NCBI RefSeq assembly: GCF_905115235.1
Contig: NC_051854.1
Location: forward strand, 74,763,463 to 74,827,462
Length of the DNA stretch: 64,000 nt
Direction of reading: 5' to 3'
From: Hermetia illucens
Taxonomy: Eukaryota > Arthropoda > Insecta > Diptera > Stratiomyidae
Below, in pieces: positions 8,744 through 19,189 of this stretch (positions are counted from its first letter, which is position 1; each line of letters opens with the position of its first letter). Position numbers and translations under genes: made by a program. The notes below the pieces were generated by a model that did not search any database, was not told the origin of the DNA, and was given only the letters and a program-made list of their open reading frames with translations.

Positions 8744-11700
8744 GTAAGTTATTATGTGATTTTAAAAATTGTGCAATAAGATATAGATTCTTCAGTGGCT
8801 AGAGTCATTAAGGTGCTTTCAAAGTGATCGAAAGGGGAAAAATTGTATATAAAAGTTGAGCCAATCACGTGAGTGGATATGAAATGTAACTCAAACGATG
8901 CCGACTAGATATGTTAGAGCATACCAATCGGTCAATAAGGCTGCGCTATGGTGATTTATAATATAATGATATAAACGTATATGTGATATATGTGATGATA
9001 CAAACTCTGCAAAGACAACCTGAATCTGTAATTAATACTGACAATGTCCATAAGGCGCCCTTTTATATCCTGGAAATCGTTTTCAGACATGATTCTAGTT
9101 CTGAGATTGAAGCGCACCTTAAGGAACATTGCAATTTGTCAATATCCTAATTTTGTCTTTGCTTGAGGGAGTCCTCAGCCCATATCCAAGTGATAGACTC
9201 CTCGAGGCACCTGTTCTTCACAAGGACGACGACTTACGATACCCTTCAGAACAGAGGCAACTTTATCAACTTGATATAGTCCAGTAGAAGTTCGAAATTC
9301 GAGAATCAACATTAATAATAATCGTTGACGCGACAATCTAATTGGATCAGGACCCTGTGCTCTAACACACTTCATTTAAGACCCTAACGGTCAAGACTGT
9401 AATGGAGTAGGAGACAATGTGGTCTGCATTGCGCTCGCCCGAGGTTATTACCTCGATTTGACTCAGGCACTCATTTACAGCTGAGTCCACTGATGTCCGA
9501 CATCTAATCACAGTAGCAAATCTTTTTGCCACTCTATCCACTGAGCCACTAGGATTAACATTCATCATCATCATCAACGGCAACAACCGGTATCCGGCCC
9601 AGGCCTGCCTTAATAAGGAACTCCAGACATCCCGGTTTTGCGCCGAGGTCCACCAATTCGATATCCCTAAAAGCTATCTGGCGTCCTGGCCTACGCCATT
9701 GCTCCATCTTAGGCAAGGTCTGCCTCGTCTTCTTTTTCTACCATAGATATTGCCCTTATAGACTTTCCGGGTGGGATCATCCTCACCCATACAGATTAAG
9801 TGACCCGCCCACTGTAACTTATTGAGCGGGATTTTATCCACAACTTCACGGTCATGGTATCGCTCATAGATTTCGTCGTTATGTAGGCTACGGAATCGTC
9901 CATCCTCATGTAGGGGGCCAAAAATTCTTCGGAGGATTCTTCTCCCGAACGCGGACAAGAGTTCGTATTTCTTCTTGCTAAGAACCCAAGTCTCCGAGGA
10001 ATACATGAGGACTGGCAAAACAATTGTCTTGTACAGTAAGAGCTTTGACCCTATGGTGAGACGTTTCGAGCGGAACAGTTTTTGTAAGCTGAAATAGACT
10101 CTGTTGGCTGACAACAGCCGTGCGCGGATTTCATCATCGTAGCTGTTATCGGTTGTGATTTTCGACCCTAGATAGGAACAATTATCAACGATCTCAAAGT
10201 TGTAGTCTCCTATTTTTATTTTTCCCCTTTGATCAGTGCAGTTTGATGTTGTTGGTTGGTTGGTTTTCGGTGCTGACGTTGCCACCATATACTTGGTCTT
10301 GCCTTCATTGATGTGCAGCCCAAAATCTCACGCCGCTTGCTCGATCGGGATGAAAGCAGTTTGTACATCTCGGGGCGTTCTTCCCATGATATCGATATCG
10401 TCAGTATAGGCCAATAGTTGGGTGGACTTAAAGAGGATCGTACCTCTTGCATTTACCTCAGCATCACGGATCACTTTCTCGAGGGCCAGGTTAAAGAGGA
10501 CGCATGATAGCGCATCCCCTTAACATTGGGTCAGAAAAATAATGTGGAAACAATACGTTAGTGTTATTGGTTGCATTTATAGTGGGAAAGTTTGTGTTGG
10601 CCTGTCTTTCATCTTTTCATCATTGCAGAGTTTTTATTGGTGGAACATTTTGTTTACCCAGTGTAAACATTTAACCAGATTGACGATATTACCGTCGGCA
10701 GTGAATGCAGAAGTTCAACCACTGACGTATTCTCCATATGACACTATCCCTTAATAATGGAACACCTGCATTCGGATGCAGTGCCCGCACGTAATCCGTG
10801 AACACAGCCCAACAACAACAGAAATTTATCAACAGTACACTGGAACCGCTTATAAAACTCATGGATATTAGTTTCAGCCATCTATATCGGCAGAAAGAGT
10901 CCAGGCGTATCGAAATACATTTAAAAAAAAACGATCAGCTGATGCTATTCACCACCAAGAAAGGCTACATGAATTCCACCTCGCGCAGTTAAAGGAAAAA
11001 AGATTGGTCCAATGTAAAATATTTCGATGTATTATAATCCTGGATCCAAAGCTAAATTGGAGATTGAACTTAGGGTTAAAAAGGCCTGCATAGCCTTCTA
11101 CGCCTGCAAGGAAATGGGGTCTCCGGCCGAGGATGGTTATCTGGATATACAAAACCATTGTATGTCACATCCCAACGTACGGTTCTATTGTATGTTGGCA
11201 GGTACTGAGCAAAGAGCACAATAGAACGAAGCTTAATAGAGTTCAAAGAACCAAAACCATATCCAGGGGTGGCCCCCGGTGATAATGATCCTGACTGATT
11301 CTTTTTGAAACACGTAAAGGTTTGAAGCAGGACAACGGACTGGCATCGACGCTCTTCAACCTAGCACTCGAATACGCTATCCGAGCAATGGGAACCAACA
11401 CCAGTGGGACTCTGCTCATTAGGTCGACATAATAGTTGGCATACGCAGATGACATCAACATCCTGTCTTGAAAACTGATGGATGCCGAGGAACTTCCGCA
11501 TACTCTTAATACTGCTGCAAAAGAAGTTGGACCACGCATCAATAATAATACAATCAAGAAGTTGGTAGTCAGCTAATTCGAGCATCAACGTAGGGGACCT
11601 CAACATCGAATTCGTAGCCAGCTTTGTATATCTGGGTAGCAGCCTGTCATAGGGCGCCAATGAGATTGACGAGGTCAAGCAACGGATACAGCTAACGAAT

Positions 11701-14700
11701 AAAACTTTCTTCTCGGTCCTTCCTATAATGAAATCGAAGCATGTGCGCACAGACACGAAACTCCGCGTATACAAAGCCATCATACGACCAGTACTATGTT
11801 ATGGGTGCGAAACCTGGTACTTAACCCAAGCCTTTGAAAATTTGCTAAACACATTCAAAAGGAGGCGCATTCTGTACAGCCATGAGTTGTATAAACTGTA
11901 CGATGAGCTAGAAGTCTCGAAATTCGTTAAACTACAACGCTTCAGTGGGCAGAGCATGTCCAACGAATGAGCGACGATCGCGACGACAACGTGTCGATGG
12001 AGCGAAACTACGACGAATACCGAGAGCACAGTGAGCTTCGGGGCTTCCAATATTGAAGAGCACGGCCACATAACCAAGATAATTGGAGGTTAATGATCCA
12101 GGCGGCCATAACGTCGGGCTGTAATGCCACGATGATGATGATGACTTTCCAACCAGACCTCCAAATATATTCCAAGTGGGAGTATTGGCGATATTGGAAG
12201 TCTATCGATGTCTAGGATCGGAGCTCCAAGTGAAGCATAGCCTTCCTGACCAATAGACAAGCGGCCATTAAGGCCTTATACTCAACGGCGGCATCTTTCT
12301 GGCTGATAGCAGGAGAATCTACTTGCACTACTTAGTTGCCGCGGACCTCAGATGGCGAAGGTTCGCCATCTGCGCCACGTCAAAAGCGATTTGACCCGTC
12401 TGTAACAAAACCTGATTGTTAAAGTTCTTGCTTGCACAGGGCACTAGCCTATCGGGAATCATATCGCCAGACTCGGTATACCCTACAACTCGCATTGTGG
12501 AAACTGTGGAGAAGAGGGCAAAACCCTCAGGCAGTTCTTTTGCGACTGCCCAGCTCTAGCTGGAGCCAGGCTTCGGACGCTAGGTATGCCATTTTTTGAG
12601 GACCCCAGGAGAATTCTAGCTGCAGATAGGAGAGCCGCTTCGTGGATGCTAGCAACTGGCCCGGAAGATCTATGGCGAGATCATAACGACGCATCAAAGC
12701 GTTAATTGGGCTCCTCAGCGCGGCCACTGACACCTGCTTACCTGCCCGATCAGTTCTTCATAGAAACCCTGCCCATGCAATGTATGCGGATGCGGAATTC
12801 GCATTAATACTAACACAGTTAGTCAAAGTTGTAACTTTTGTGGGAACTTACGGCAATCTAAGCCATTGAATGTGAGTTCACACTAAGGAGAATATGCATA
12901 TACGTTCCGAGCTAGGTTCAAATAGAACAAATGTCCAATCAAATATATAGAAGAAATACACAAAACCTGTTATAATTGAAGCGTTCAACCTCCGGTCCCT
13001 CTGTCTGTTCCGCGTGTTCTCTCTGGGCTATTATATGGAAAAGCAGAAATGGCACTCATTAAGAAGGGGCGACAACTTCATTGCCGGTTATGCTTCGTAA
13101 TGGAACCCTTTAGCTCAGTGTGGCTGCTACTAGATCGCCCTGGAACTACGTTGCTTAAGGGGGCCATTCCGGGTGAAGGCCGTTTTTTCGCTTTTTCTGA
13201 GATTTTGAGAAAAACCGAATAAAGATACAAATACAAATTCGCCATTCACCATTTTATTTCCAGCCCGATACCATAGTTCATTATTGAAGTACGGAGCAAC
13301 TTATACACCATATCAAAAAAAGGTGTTTTTCTACTGCCGCGCTAGAGGGCGCTGTGATAATCTTAAAGAAAAACAAGTCGGCAACCCGGAAGTTTGACGC
13401 TTCAGGTATAAAAGGTTATGTGTTTCCCTATGTGAGGAGCATAATGTGGTTCTCCATTGGCTGATAACATTCACTGAACATATTCAAATCGCTCAGTTCT
13501 CCTAGCGGTAGTGACCTGCCCAGAACTGAGCGATTTAAATATCTCTGCTATCAGCCAATGGAGAACTACATAATGAAATTGTTTTACGCATTAACGCAAC
13601 TTGCATGAAGTGGCGTGCCACAACTGGTGTTCTTTGTGACCGACGTATTAACGAACGTCTCAAATCTGAAATTTACCCGAATTTCGCCCGTCCTGTCGCT
13701 CTCTACGATTCTGAGTGCTAGCAGACTATAAAAGACAATGAACGACGTCTTGCGGTAATGGTGACGTGACATGTTTTAATCATATCCGAAATGAGGATAT
13801 CTGCCATCGATATAGGGTTGAACCGATTGTGGAAAAAACTGCGAGAGAGGCGTCTTCGATGGTGTGGTCACGTAATTCGCTTGCCAAGATTGGTCAGAAC
13901 ATCGAAGTCGATGGTAAAGGATCAAAAGGCCGACCGAAACAACAGTAGGTTGATACCCTAGATGGAGCCAAATGGCGAAACCGATCTCGACGAGCCGACC
14001 CCGCTTGTGAACGGGGAAAAAGCTGAAGAAGAAGAAGAAGATATCACATCACAACCAAATATTCAAAATTTCTTATATAATTTTGGCTTTTCGATAACTC
14101 AAAATTTTGAATTATGGGTGGGGCCATTTATAATTTTTTAATATTTGTCCGAATATATGTACGTACGTAGGATATCAATGATTTCAGCTGTAAATATAAG
14201 AAATGGTATCGGAGGAACACCATACGAATTGCTGTGCACCGAATTTATATTGCTACTATGTCTAGATTGAGAACTAAATCGAATCCTTTTTTCTAGGAGT
14301 TGGTATGGTTATGCGCAAATTCGGTAACAATATGACCCCAACTGTTTACCTGGTTAAAGATGGCGACGAATACGAGTTGACCACAACTTCCGCAGTAAAC
14401 ACCACCGTATTAAAATTCAAGCCTGGAGTAGAGTTTGAGGAGGAAACCATGGATGGACGCAAAGTCCAGAGCGTTTGCTATTTCGAAACCCCCAACAAGC
14501 TGGTCCAGGAAGAAAAAGGCTCAAAACCCGGAACAATTATTCGCGAATTTTCCGACACTGAATTGGTTATAGTAAGTTGAAATTTTTAATTGTGTTTTTT
14601 GATGATGATATTAGTTGAGATATTATTTATAATTTTTTTTTTTATTGCAGACCTTGACCGTCGGAGGGGTTACTTCCGTGCGACATTATAAAGTAATTTA

Positions 14701-14701
14701 A
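8671..14701 (+). CDS. fabp: Fatty-acid-binding protein, FABP1 (132 aa, three exons)
   Basis: Intracellular lipid-binding protein of the FABP/CRABP family, a cytosolic 10-strand beta-barrel that carries long-chain fatty acids. The coding exons are 8671-8743, 14297-14571 and 14651-14701; all junctions are GT-AG and the frame is continuous. The start is MACWEGKKYKLDKSDNFDEY, which contains the N-terminal family signature (G-x-x-Y-x-L...N-F-D-x-Y). The helix-turn-helix lid follows (MKALGVGMVMRKFGN). Arg107 (GTIIREF), Arg127 and Tyr129 (VRHYKVI) form the expected carboxylate-binding set, as in locust and mammalian heart FABP. Length equals the family norm. Intron 1 lies after the first base of the Gly25 codon, as in both paralogues here. 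It is 5.55 kb long and full of LINE and SINE debris, while intron 2 is 79 bp. FABP1 is closest to FABP2. No coding damage was seen. Confidence 0.93.
8744..9130 (+). promoter_or_regulatory. Conserved 5' part of FABP1 intron 1
   Basis: Non-coding stretch alignable with the beginning of intron 1 in FABP2 (29023-29340) and FABP3 (56683-57010). Shared blocks include GATTCTTCAGTGGCT, AAAGTGAT and AACCTGAATCTG. It may hold an intronic enhancer or simply be duplicated sequence that escaped insertion. Confidence 0.45.
9314..9553 (-). mobile_element. SINE-t, tRNA-derived SINE (copy 1)
   Basis: A 240-bp unit flanked by imperfect 9-bp direct repeats, ATCAACATT (9305-9313) and ATTAACATT (9554-9562), as left by target-primed reverse transcription. 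Read on the minus strand it has a tRNA-like head, a unique body and a 3' tail of ATT repeats (AATAATAAT at the left edge here). It abuts the 3' tail of an RTE-A LINE. Confidence 0.75.
9563..10530 (-). mobile_element. RTE-A LINE, 3' half
   Basis: The minus strand holds a 204-codon open frame (10288-9674) with the RTE C-terminal region: YLGSKITTDNSYDDEIRARL, then LYKTIVLPVLMYSSETWVLS, then WAGHLI and RRRGRPCLRW. Upstream (10530-10290) is the frayed end of the RT domain, including the AYTDDIDIMG equivalent of the YADD box. The 3' end is a CATCATCATC run (ATG repeats on the sense strand). It is 5'-truncated. Confidence 0.8.
10531..11005. other. Intron 1 stretch, nothing recognised
   Basis: AT-rich DNA with short open frames on the + strand, one with a Gln-rich start (MNTAQQQQKF). 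No family could be assigned and no terminal repeats were found. Confidence 0.35.
11010..11225 (+). mobile_element. LOA/I-like LINE fragment (post-RT region)
   Basis: It encodes KLEIELRVKKACIAFYACKE and a degraded continuation. This is the conserved segment just after the RT domain in LOA/R1-type LINEs. It is cut off at both ends. Confidence 0.6.
11230..12144 (+). mobile_element. RTE-B LINE, RT and 3' end
   Basis: A second RTE family. The + strand has LKQDNGLASTLFNLALEYAI (from the GLRQGDGL box), LAYADDINIL (YADD active site), then LRVYKAIIRPVLCYGCETWY, ELYKLYDELEV and a tail that ends in GATGATGATGATGA. The residues differ from RTE-A at most positions, so it is a separate lineage. It is 5'-truncated and holds several stops. 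Confidence 0.75.
12150..12790 (+). mobile_element. LOA/R1-type LINE 3' end with CCHC-like motif
   Basis: The + strand preserves the end of a LINE ORF2: HCGNCGEEGKTLRQFFCDCP, then ALAGARLRTLGMPFFEDPRR. This Cys/His motif after RNase H is typical of LOA and R1 elements, and a matching end is seen on the minus strand at 38.6 kb. RNase H residues before it are scrambled. Confidence 0.65.
12955..13005 (+). repeat. Repeat R, right-end fragment
   Basis: A short remnant of the R terminus, ACACAAAACC then GAAGCGTTCAACCTCCGGT. Confidence 0.45.
13010..13370. other. Intron 1 stretch, nothing firm
   Basis: Unassigned sequence containing a TTAAGGGGG motif at about 13154. No matching opposite end was found, so no transposon is called. 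Confidence 0.3.
13376..13438 (-). repeat. Repeat R, end fragment
   Basis: It reads CAAGTCGGCAACCCGGAAG then GACGCTTCAGGTATAAAAGG, the inverted right end of repeat R. It breaks at 13438 where RTE-C sequence begins. Confidence 0.55.
13440..14040 (+). mobile_element. RTE-C LINE, 3' part with inverted 5' end
   Basis: 5'-truncated RTE-C copy. From 13500 the + strand encodes the end of the RT (TGVLCDRRI, PVALYDSEC), the post-RT tail (GRPKQQ, RRADPACERGK), and ends in an AAGAAGAAGAAG tail, the usual 3' end of this family. The first 61 bases (13440-13500) are an inverted copy of 13522-13575, making a hairpin at the 5' junction. Stops interrupt the frame. Confidence 0.75.
14041..14296 (+). other. End of FABP1 intron 1
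   Basis: AT-rich DNA leading to a TTTTTTCTAG acceptor. The last 30 bases resemble the matching part of FABP2 intron 1 (ACTAAATCG). Confidence 0.6.
14297..14571 (+). CDS. fabp: FABP1 coding exon 2
   Basis: It encodes residues 25-116, the barrel strands, and contains Arg107 of the ligand-binding triad. The donor GTAAGT follows at 14572. Intron 2 is 79 bp and ends TTATTGCAG. Confidence 0.92.
14651..14701 (+). CDS. fabp: FABP1 coding exon 3
   Basis: It encodes the last 16 residues, TLTVGGVTSVRHYKVI, with the Arg-x-Tyr motif, then TAA. Confidence 0.92.
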   Translation, partial: TLTVGGVTSVRHYKVI

Positions 14702-14783
14702 AGCGTTATGTTGGACGACTGAATAACATTTAAGTGAAAATGATCAAACCTTACATAAGAACGAGTAAGGTCTGATAAAGAGA

Positions 14784-14789
14784 ATTAAA
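14784..14789 (+). terminator. Poly(A) signal ATTAAA of FABP1
   Basis: ATTAAA in AGAATTAAAA, 83 bp after the stop, conserved in the same place in FABP2 and FABP3. A following GATATAAAA block is also shared. Confidence 0.7.
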
Positions 14790-15261
14790 ATTGTGTGATA
14801 AATTTTTGATATAAAATGTCCTGTTATTGTTTACTAAACGATTTAATTCAGATTTCTCTCGGAGTCACTATTATCCAGCTTAAAGTAAAGCCCTTTCTAT
14901 TGGACTGTTTGATAAGTAACAATTTTTTGATAGTTAATTAGCATTTTATCAGCAAAGGACTTGTTATAGAGGGATTTGTGCATCGTTGTTCCAGAGTCAA
15001 GTATTTCAGTTGATTAGCTGCTTTTTGGACTTGAAACTTGATTGGGGCGCTTTGTGAATGATATTCGTGGTTTGCTTCGATACGTCCTCGATAATTGAGT
15101 AAGAACCCTGAGTCTCTCTCTCGAAAATGACGACATTTTACTAGGGTTGAGTCGGTACGCTTGTTAATTTGCTTTTTTACTTCGTCGGTAGTTTGATGAG
15201 GAGAGGGGTAATCAATGTCTGTCAAGGATACTGACCAACTAATGCCCCATAACAATATAGT

Positions 15262-15830
15262 CGATCTGCATCTTCACCATCACCATCAACGGCGCAACAA
15301 TCTGTATCCGGTCTAAGCCTGCCTTAATAAGGAACTCCAGACATTTCGACTTTGCGCCGAGGTCCACCAATTCGATATCCCTAAAGGATCTTTTTCTACC
15401 ATAGATATTGGCCTTACAGACTTTTCGGGCTGGATAATCTTCATCCATACGGATTAAGTGACCCGCCCCGCGCAATCTATTTAGTCGCTTAGTCGTTATG
15501 TAGACTACGGAATCCTCCAACTTCATGTAGAGGCCAAAAATTCTTCGAAAAATTCTTCTCTCGAATGCGGCCAAGAGTTCACAATTTTTCAAGTCTGCGA
15601 GGAATACATGAGGACTGGCCAAATCATTGTGTTGTACAGTAAGAGGTTTGACCCTATGATGAAACGTTTTGAGAGGAACAGTTTTTGTAAGCTGAAATAG
15701 GCTTTGATGGTTGGCAATAACCGTTCGCCGATTTCATCGTCGTAGGTGATATTCGATCCTAGATAGGAGATATTATCAATGGTCTCAAAGTTATAGTCTC
15801 CTATCTATATCCTTCCCGTTTTTACAAAAA
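15262..15830 (-). mobile_element. RTE-A LINE 3' fragment
   Basis: The minus strand encodes ELLAAFERRIFRRIFG, HLIRMDEDYPARKVCKANIY and a broken tail, clearly RTE-A. A CACCATCACCATCAAC run marks the 3' end at 15270. Internal stretches are missing compared with the 9.6 kb copy. Confidence 0.75.
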
Positions 15831-15937
15831 TGCCGAACTATTTAATAAATTAGTGGTAAAGTTTGAACTTTCTACCCCATCCCAGGAGGGGATTAAGTTA
15901 TTATTAAGGGGGAATGGGGAGATGCCTTCTTTTCAAA

Positions 15938-16176
15938 TAATAATAATAATAATCGTTGGCGCAACAATCCATGTTCAAGACCGTAACGGTACACTACAGT
16001 ACACCGTAGGAGGCAATGTGGTCAACATTGCGCTCGCCCGAGATTATTACCCTGATTTGACTCAGGTACCCATTCACAGCTGAGTCCACTGGTGTCCGAC
16101 ATCCAATCACGATAACAAATCACCCTACCAGCAGTGGGATTTGAACGCTCTAACCACTTGAGCCATTCGGACACTA
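15938..16176 (-). mobile_element. SINE-t, tRNA-derived SINE (copy 2)
   Basis: Complete-looking copy (239 bp) between perfect 9-bp repeats CTTTTCAAA at 15929-15937 and 16177-16185. On the minus strand the head carries an A-box-like TGGCTCAAGTGG (16165-16154) and a B-box-like GTTCAAATCCC (16146-16136). The gap between the boxes is too short for a tRNA, so the head has a deletion. The tail is TTATTATTATTATTATT. Confidence 0.8.
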
Positions 16177-16189
16177 CTTTTCAAAGCCG

Positions 16190-16460
16190 ATGAAAATTCG
16201 TGGCGGTTACAGCCTTTAAAAAAGTTATGGCACTTCAAATGGAGGGTACTTTGATTTCATCATGATAAAGTTTGGGTTGCCAGTCCCACTTCAGGAGGGA
16301 AAAGGAAAAAAGGGTCCGTAAGATGAAGTAGAAGGACCCTTCTTTCTAACAACTTCAAAGGAATGCGCCCGTCATCTCCTGTTGGAAGGTTGTGGCACCT
16401 CGAAGATGGACTATTTTGGTGTTATTAATAGGCATATTGGTAGGGTTATCATCGCTATGA
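16190..16460. repeat. Unassigned stretch between elements
   Basis: It has a motif (AAGTTTG ... CCCACTTCAGGAGGG) that resembles 15850-15900 on the other side of SINE-t (AAGTTTGAAC ... CCCATCCCAGGAGGG). They may be parts of one disrupted repeat. Confidence 0.25.
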
Positions 16461-16464
16461 TCAA

Positions 16465-17300
16465 CGATATCCCTAAAAGCTATCTTAAGTCCCCGCTAAA
16501 GCCGTTCCTCTATTTGAGGCCCATACACCTCGCAGACTTTCCAAGCTAGATCAACGTCGCCTATACGGATTAGGTGACCCGTTCACGACAACTTATTGAG
16601 CCGGATTTTATCTATAACCGGACAGGTTTCGTCGTTATATAGGTTACGGAATCGTCCATCCGCTTGGTGGGGCTCAAAAATTCTTCGGAGGATTCTTCTC
16701 TTGAGCACGGCCAAGAGTTCGCAATTTTTCTTGCTAAGAATCAAAATCTCCATACGAGGACTGTTAAGACCATTGCCTCGTTCAGTAAAAGCTTCTACCC
16801 TATGATGAGACGTTTCGACCGGAACTGTTCCTGCAGAACGGAACTGAAATTAAGTCTGTTGGCTATTATCGGTTGTAATTTTTTACCCTAGATAGGTGAA
16901 ATTATCAGCGGTTTTAAAGTTGTATTCTCCTATCTCTTTGGTTTTTGATGTTGACGGTGTCACCATATATTTCATCTTGTCTTCACTAATCTGCAGCGCA
17001 AGATCTCACGCCGATTGTGGCCCCCTCGATTTGGATGAAGGCAGTTTGTACATAATGGGTTGTTCTTCCCATGATATCGATATTGTCAGCATAGACCAGT
17101 AGTCGGGTGGACTTGAAGTTGTGTCTCTCGCATTTACCTGGACATCACAGATCACTTTTTCCAGGGACAGGTTGAAAGGATCCACTATAGGGCATTCTCT
17201 TATCTGAGACCGTCGTCGATGTTGAATGGTGTCAAATGTAATCCTGCTGCTTTTATCTGGCCTCGCACATTGGTCAGGGTCAGCCTAGTCTTTCATATTA
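16465..17300 (-). mobile_element. RTE-A LINE 3' half (diverged)
   Basis: Diverged copy of the RTE-A 3' half, colinear with 9640-10530: the RNase-free C-terminal tail at 16470-16800 and the end of RT near 17100 (DNIDIMGRT equivalent). Many stops and indels suggest it is older than the 9.6 kb copy. Confidence 0.65.
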
Positions 17301-17359
17301 ATTTAGTTAGTATAGCGAATTTCCTCCTCACGACGTCCAGGTAAAGAAGGGGCGTTTGA

Positions 17360-19185
17360 GGCAAAGTATTTATACTATCCTCAGTAAAGCAAAAATAAAA
17401 CGCCGAGATCAAGGAAAGGGATAAATAAAGTATAGTTGGAGTTATTCCACTATTTTAAATCCTACCTGATCTCTCTGGGTGACAAGTCCCGCGACAGGTC
17501 GGCCAAGAAAATGCTTCCAATCCAATGTCGTTAAAAATAAAATGATCAGATTCAGACACAAGAAATGGGTTCTTCACACATTGACGGGGTCAGGACGTAA
17601 GGAGTTAGTCCGAGCAAAACAAATACATGTCTGCACGCTCAATATTGGCTCCCTGACTGGAAACACCGAGAAACTCTCAAGAGCCTTTGGGAAAAGGCTC
17701 ATTGATATCTGCAGTCTACAAGAAACCTTATGGTCTGGAGCCAAAAGCTGCGACAAAGAACGCAAACTTGGTAAAAATGACTATAAATTTCTGTGTTTTG
17801 GTAGCCCACACACCCAATACGATGTTGACATTACCAGCTTAGAGGGTTTTCGCAGCGCCATTAAAGAAGTTGAATGATTTAACGACCGGCGGATAAAGCT
17901 CAGCATTATGTCAGCTGATCGTACTATTCACTCCTTCACCGCGTATACGCCACAGATATGGTAGGTTGAACTGATGTCGCGAAGGATGTTTCTAGCAACT
18001 TCTCAATGCAAAGATCGGCAACGTGGATGCTGCTGCCGGCGAGTTTAATGGTCATGTGGATGAAAGGGCAGACAGTAACAGGTGCCGTGGGGAAAGGGGT
18101 GTGGAGGCCGCAATGAGAGTGGCGAGCGTATAATCGATTTTGCGAACAACCGCGACCTTGTACATGGTTCATCAGACAATTATCCCTTCTTCCTACACCA
18201 CAGTAATACTCAAAACGACTATATTCTCATAAGACGCCGACATTTTACCATCCGACTCCCTATGAAACTCTCGCATCTCAACATTGACCGTTGATTGCCG
18301 TCTTGCGAATCGAGCCACTGATAAAACAGCGTGAGTAACGTACTGGCCCGGCGCGCATTAAATGGTGGCGATTTCGTGAGAAGAAAGAAGAAATGATCTG
18401 ACCAACCACTATGAATGTGCAACAGTCGTGGAACCAAATTATGATCCACAAAGCAGCCTATGCAACCCTCGTGGTTACCAAGCGGGATAAGCGATTCGTC
18501 AACCGAGATATCTGACTTTGGAATGTTCAAATAAAGATACGCGGAAATAAACGCGTCTACCATATGTTTCTCGACGATAAAACGCTGGCCAATTATGCAA
18601 ACTTACAAGAATGCCAACCGGGAAGTAACCTGCCCAGAACTGAGCGATTTAAATATATCGGGTCAATGCTGTCAGGTAATGGAGAACTGTATTAATAAAT
18701 TGATTCACGCGTTAACATAACCTGAATGAAGTGGTGTTCCACAACTGGTGTTCTTTGTGATGGACGTATCAAACAACGTCTCAAATCTAAAATTTACCGA
18801 AATGTCCTCCGTCCTGTCGCTCTTTAGTTGTGAGTGTTGGCCGACTATGAAAACCAATGAACGGCCTCTTGTGGTAGTGGAGACCAAGATGTTGTATTGG
18901 ACTAGTGGCGTAACACGTCACATCACACAAATGAGGATATTCGCTATCAATATGGAGTTGCACCGATTGTGGAAAAATTACGATAAAGGCGTCTTCGATG
19001 ATATGGTCATGTAATTCGCGCTAACGAGAATTCACTTGCTAAGATGGGTCCGAACATCGGAGTCGATGGTAAGCGACCAAAAAGCCGGGCAAAACAACGG
19101 TAGCTTGATATGCTGGATGGGGATTTGAAAGCCTGCCTTTCAATAGAACAAGATGGCCGTGACAAAGGCTGAAGAAAAAGAAGAA
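17360..19185 (+). mobile_element. RTE-C LINE with 5' end, endonuclease and 3' end
   Basis: The 5' end matches the reverse of 43030-42890 (shared GCAAAAATAAAA, CCTGATCTCTCT, GACAAGTCCCGCGACAGG). The + strand then encodes an APE-type endonuclease: VCTLNIGSLTG, DICSLQETLWSG, GEFNGHV equivalent and NDYILIRRR. After 18590 the RT is mostly deleted, joining to the 3' part with TGVLCDGRI, PVALFSCECWPT and an AAGAAAAAGAAG tail. In proteins databases this type is often named craniofacial development protein 2-like; here it is a transposon. Confidence 0.8.
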
Positions 19186-19189
19186 ACTA

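Noticed and set aside
9674-10288. 204-codon minus-strand frame as a host gene
   Set aside because: It matches the C-terminal region of RTE LINEs, recurs at six other places in the window and ends in the family's microsatellite tail.
10542-10992. Two short + strand frames in FABP1 intron 1 as genes
   Set aside because: No domain, no splice or promoter support, and low-complexity content (Gln run, AT-rich).
13154-13200. TTAAGGGGG motif as a piggyBac-type terminus
   Set aside because: No inverted partner ending in CCCTTAA was found within a plausible distance.
15853-16083. Open frame of 76 codons
   Set aside because: It covers SINE-t antisense sequence and its ATT-repeat tail.
17479-17877. 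Endonuclease frame as a host craniofacial development protein 2-like gene
   Set aside because: It is part of the RTE-C LINE, with the same 5' leader and 3' tail as other copies, and is broken downstream.
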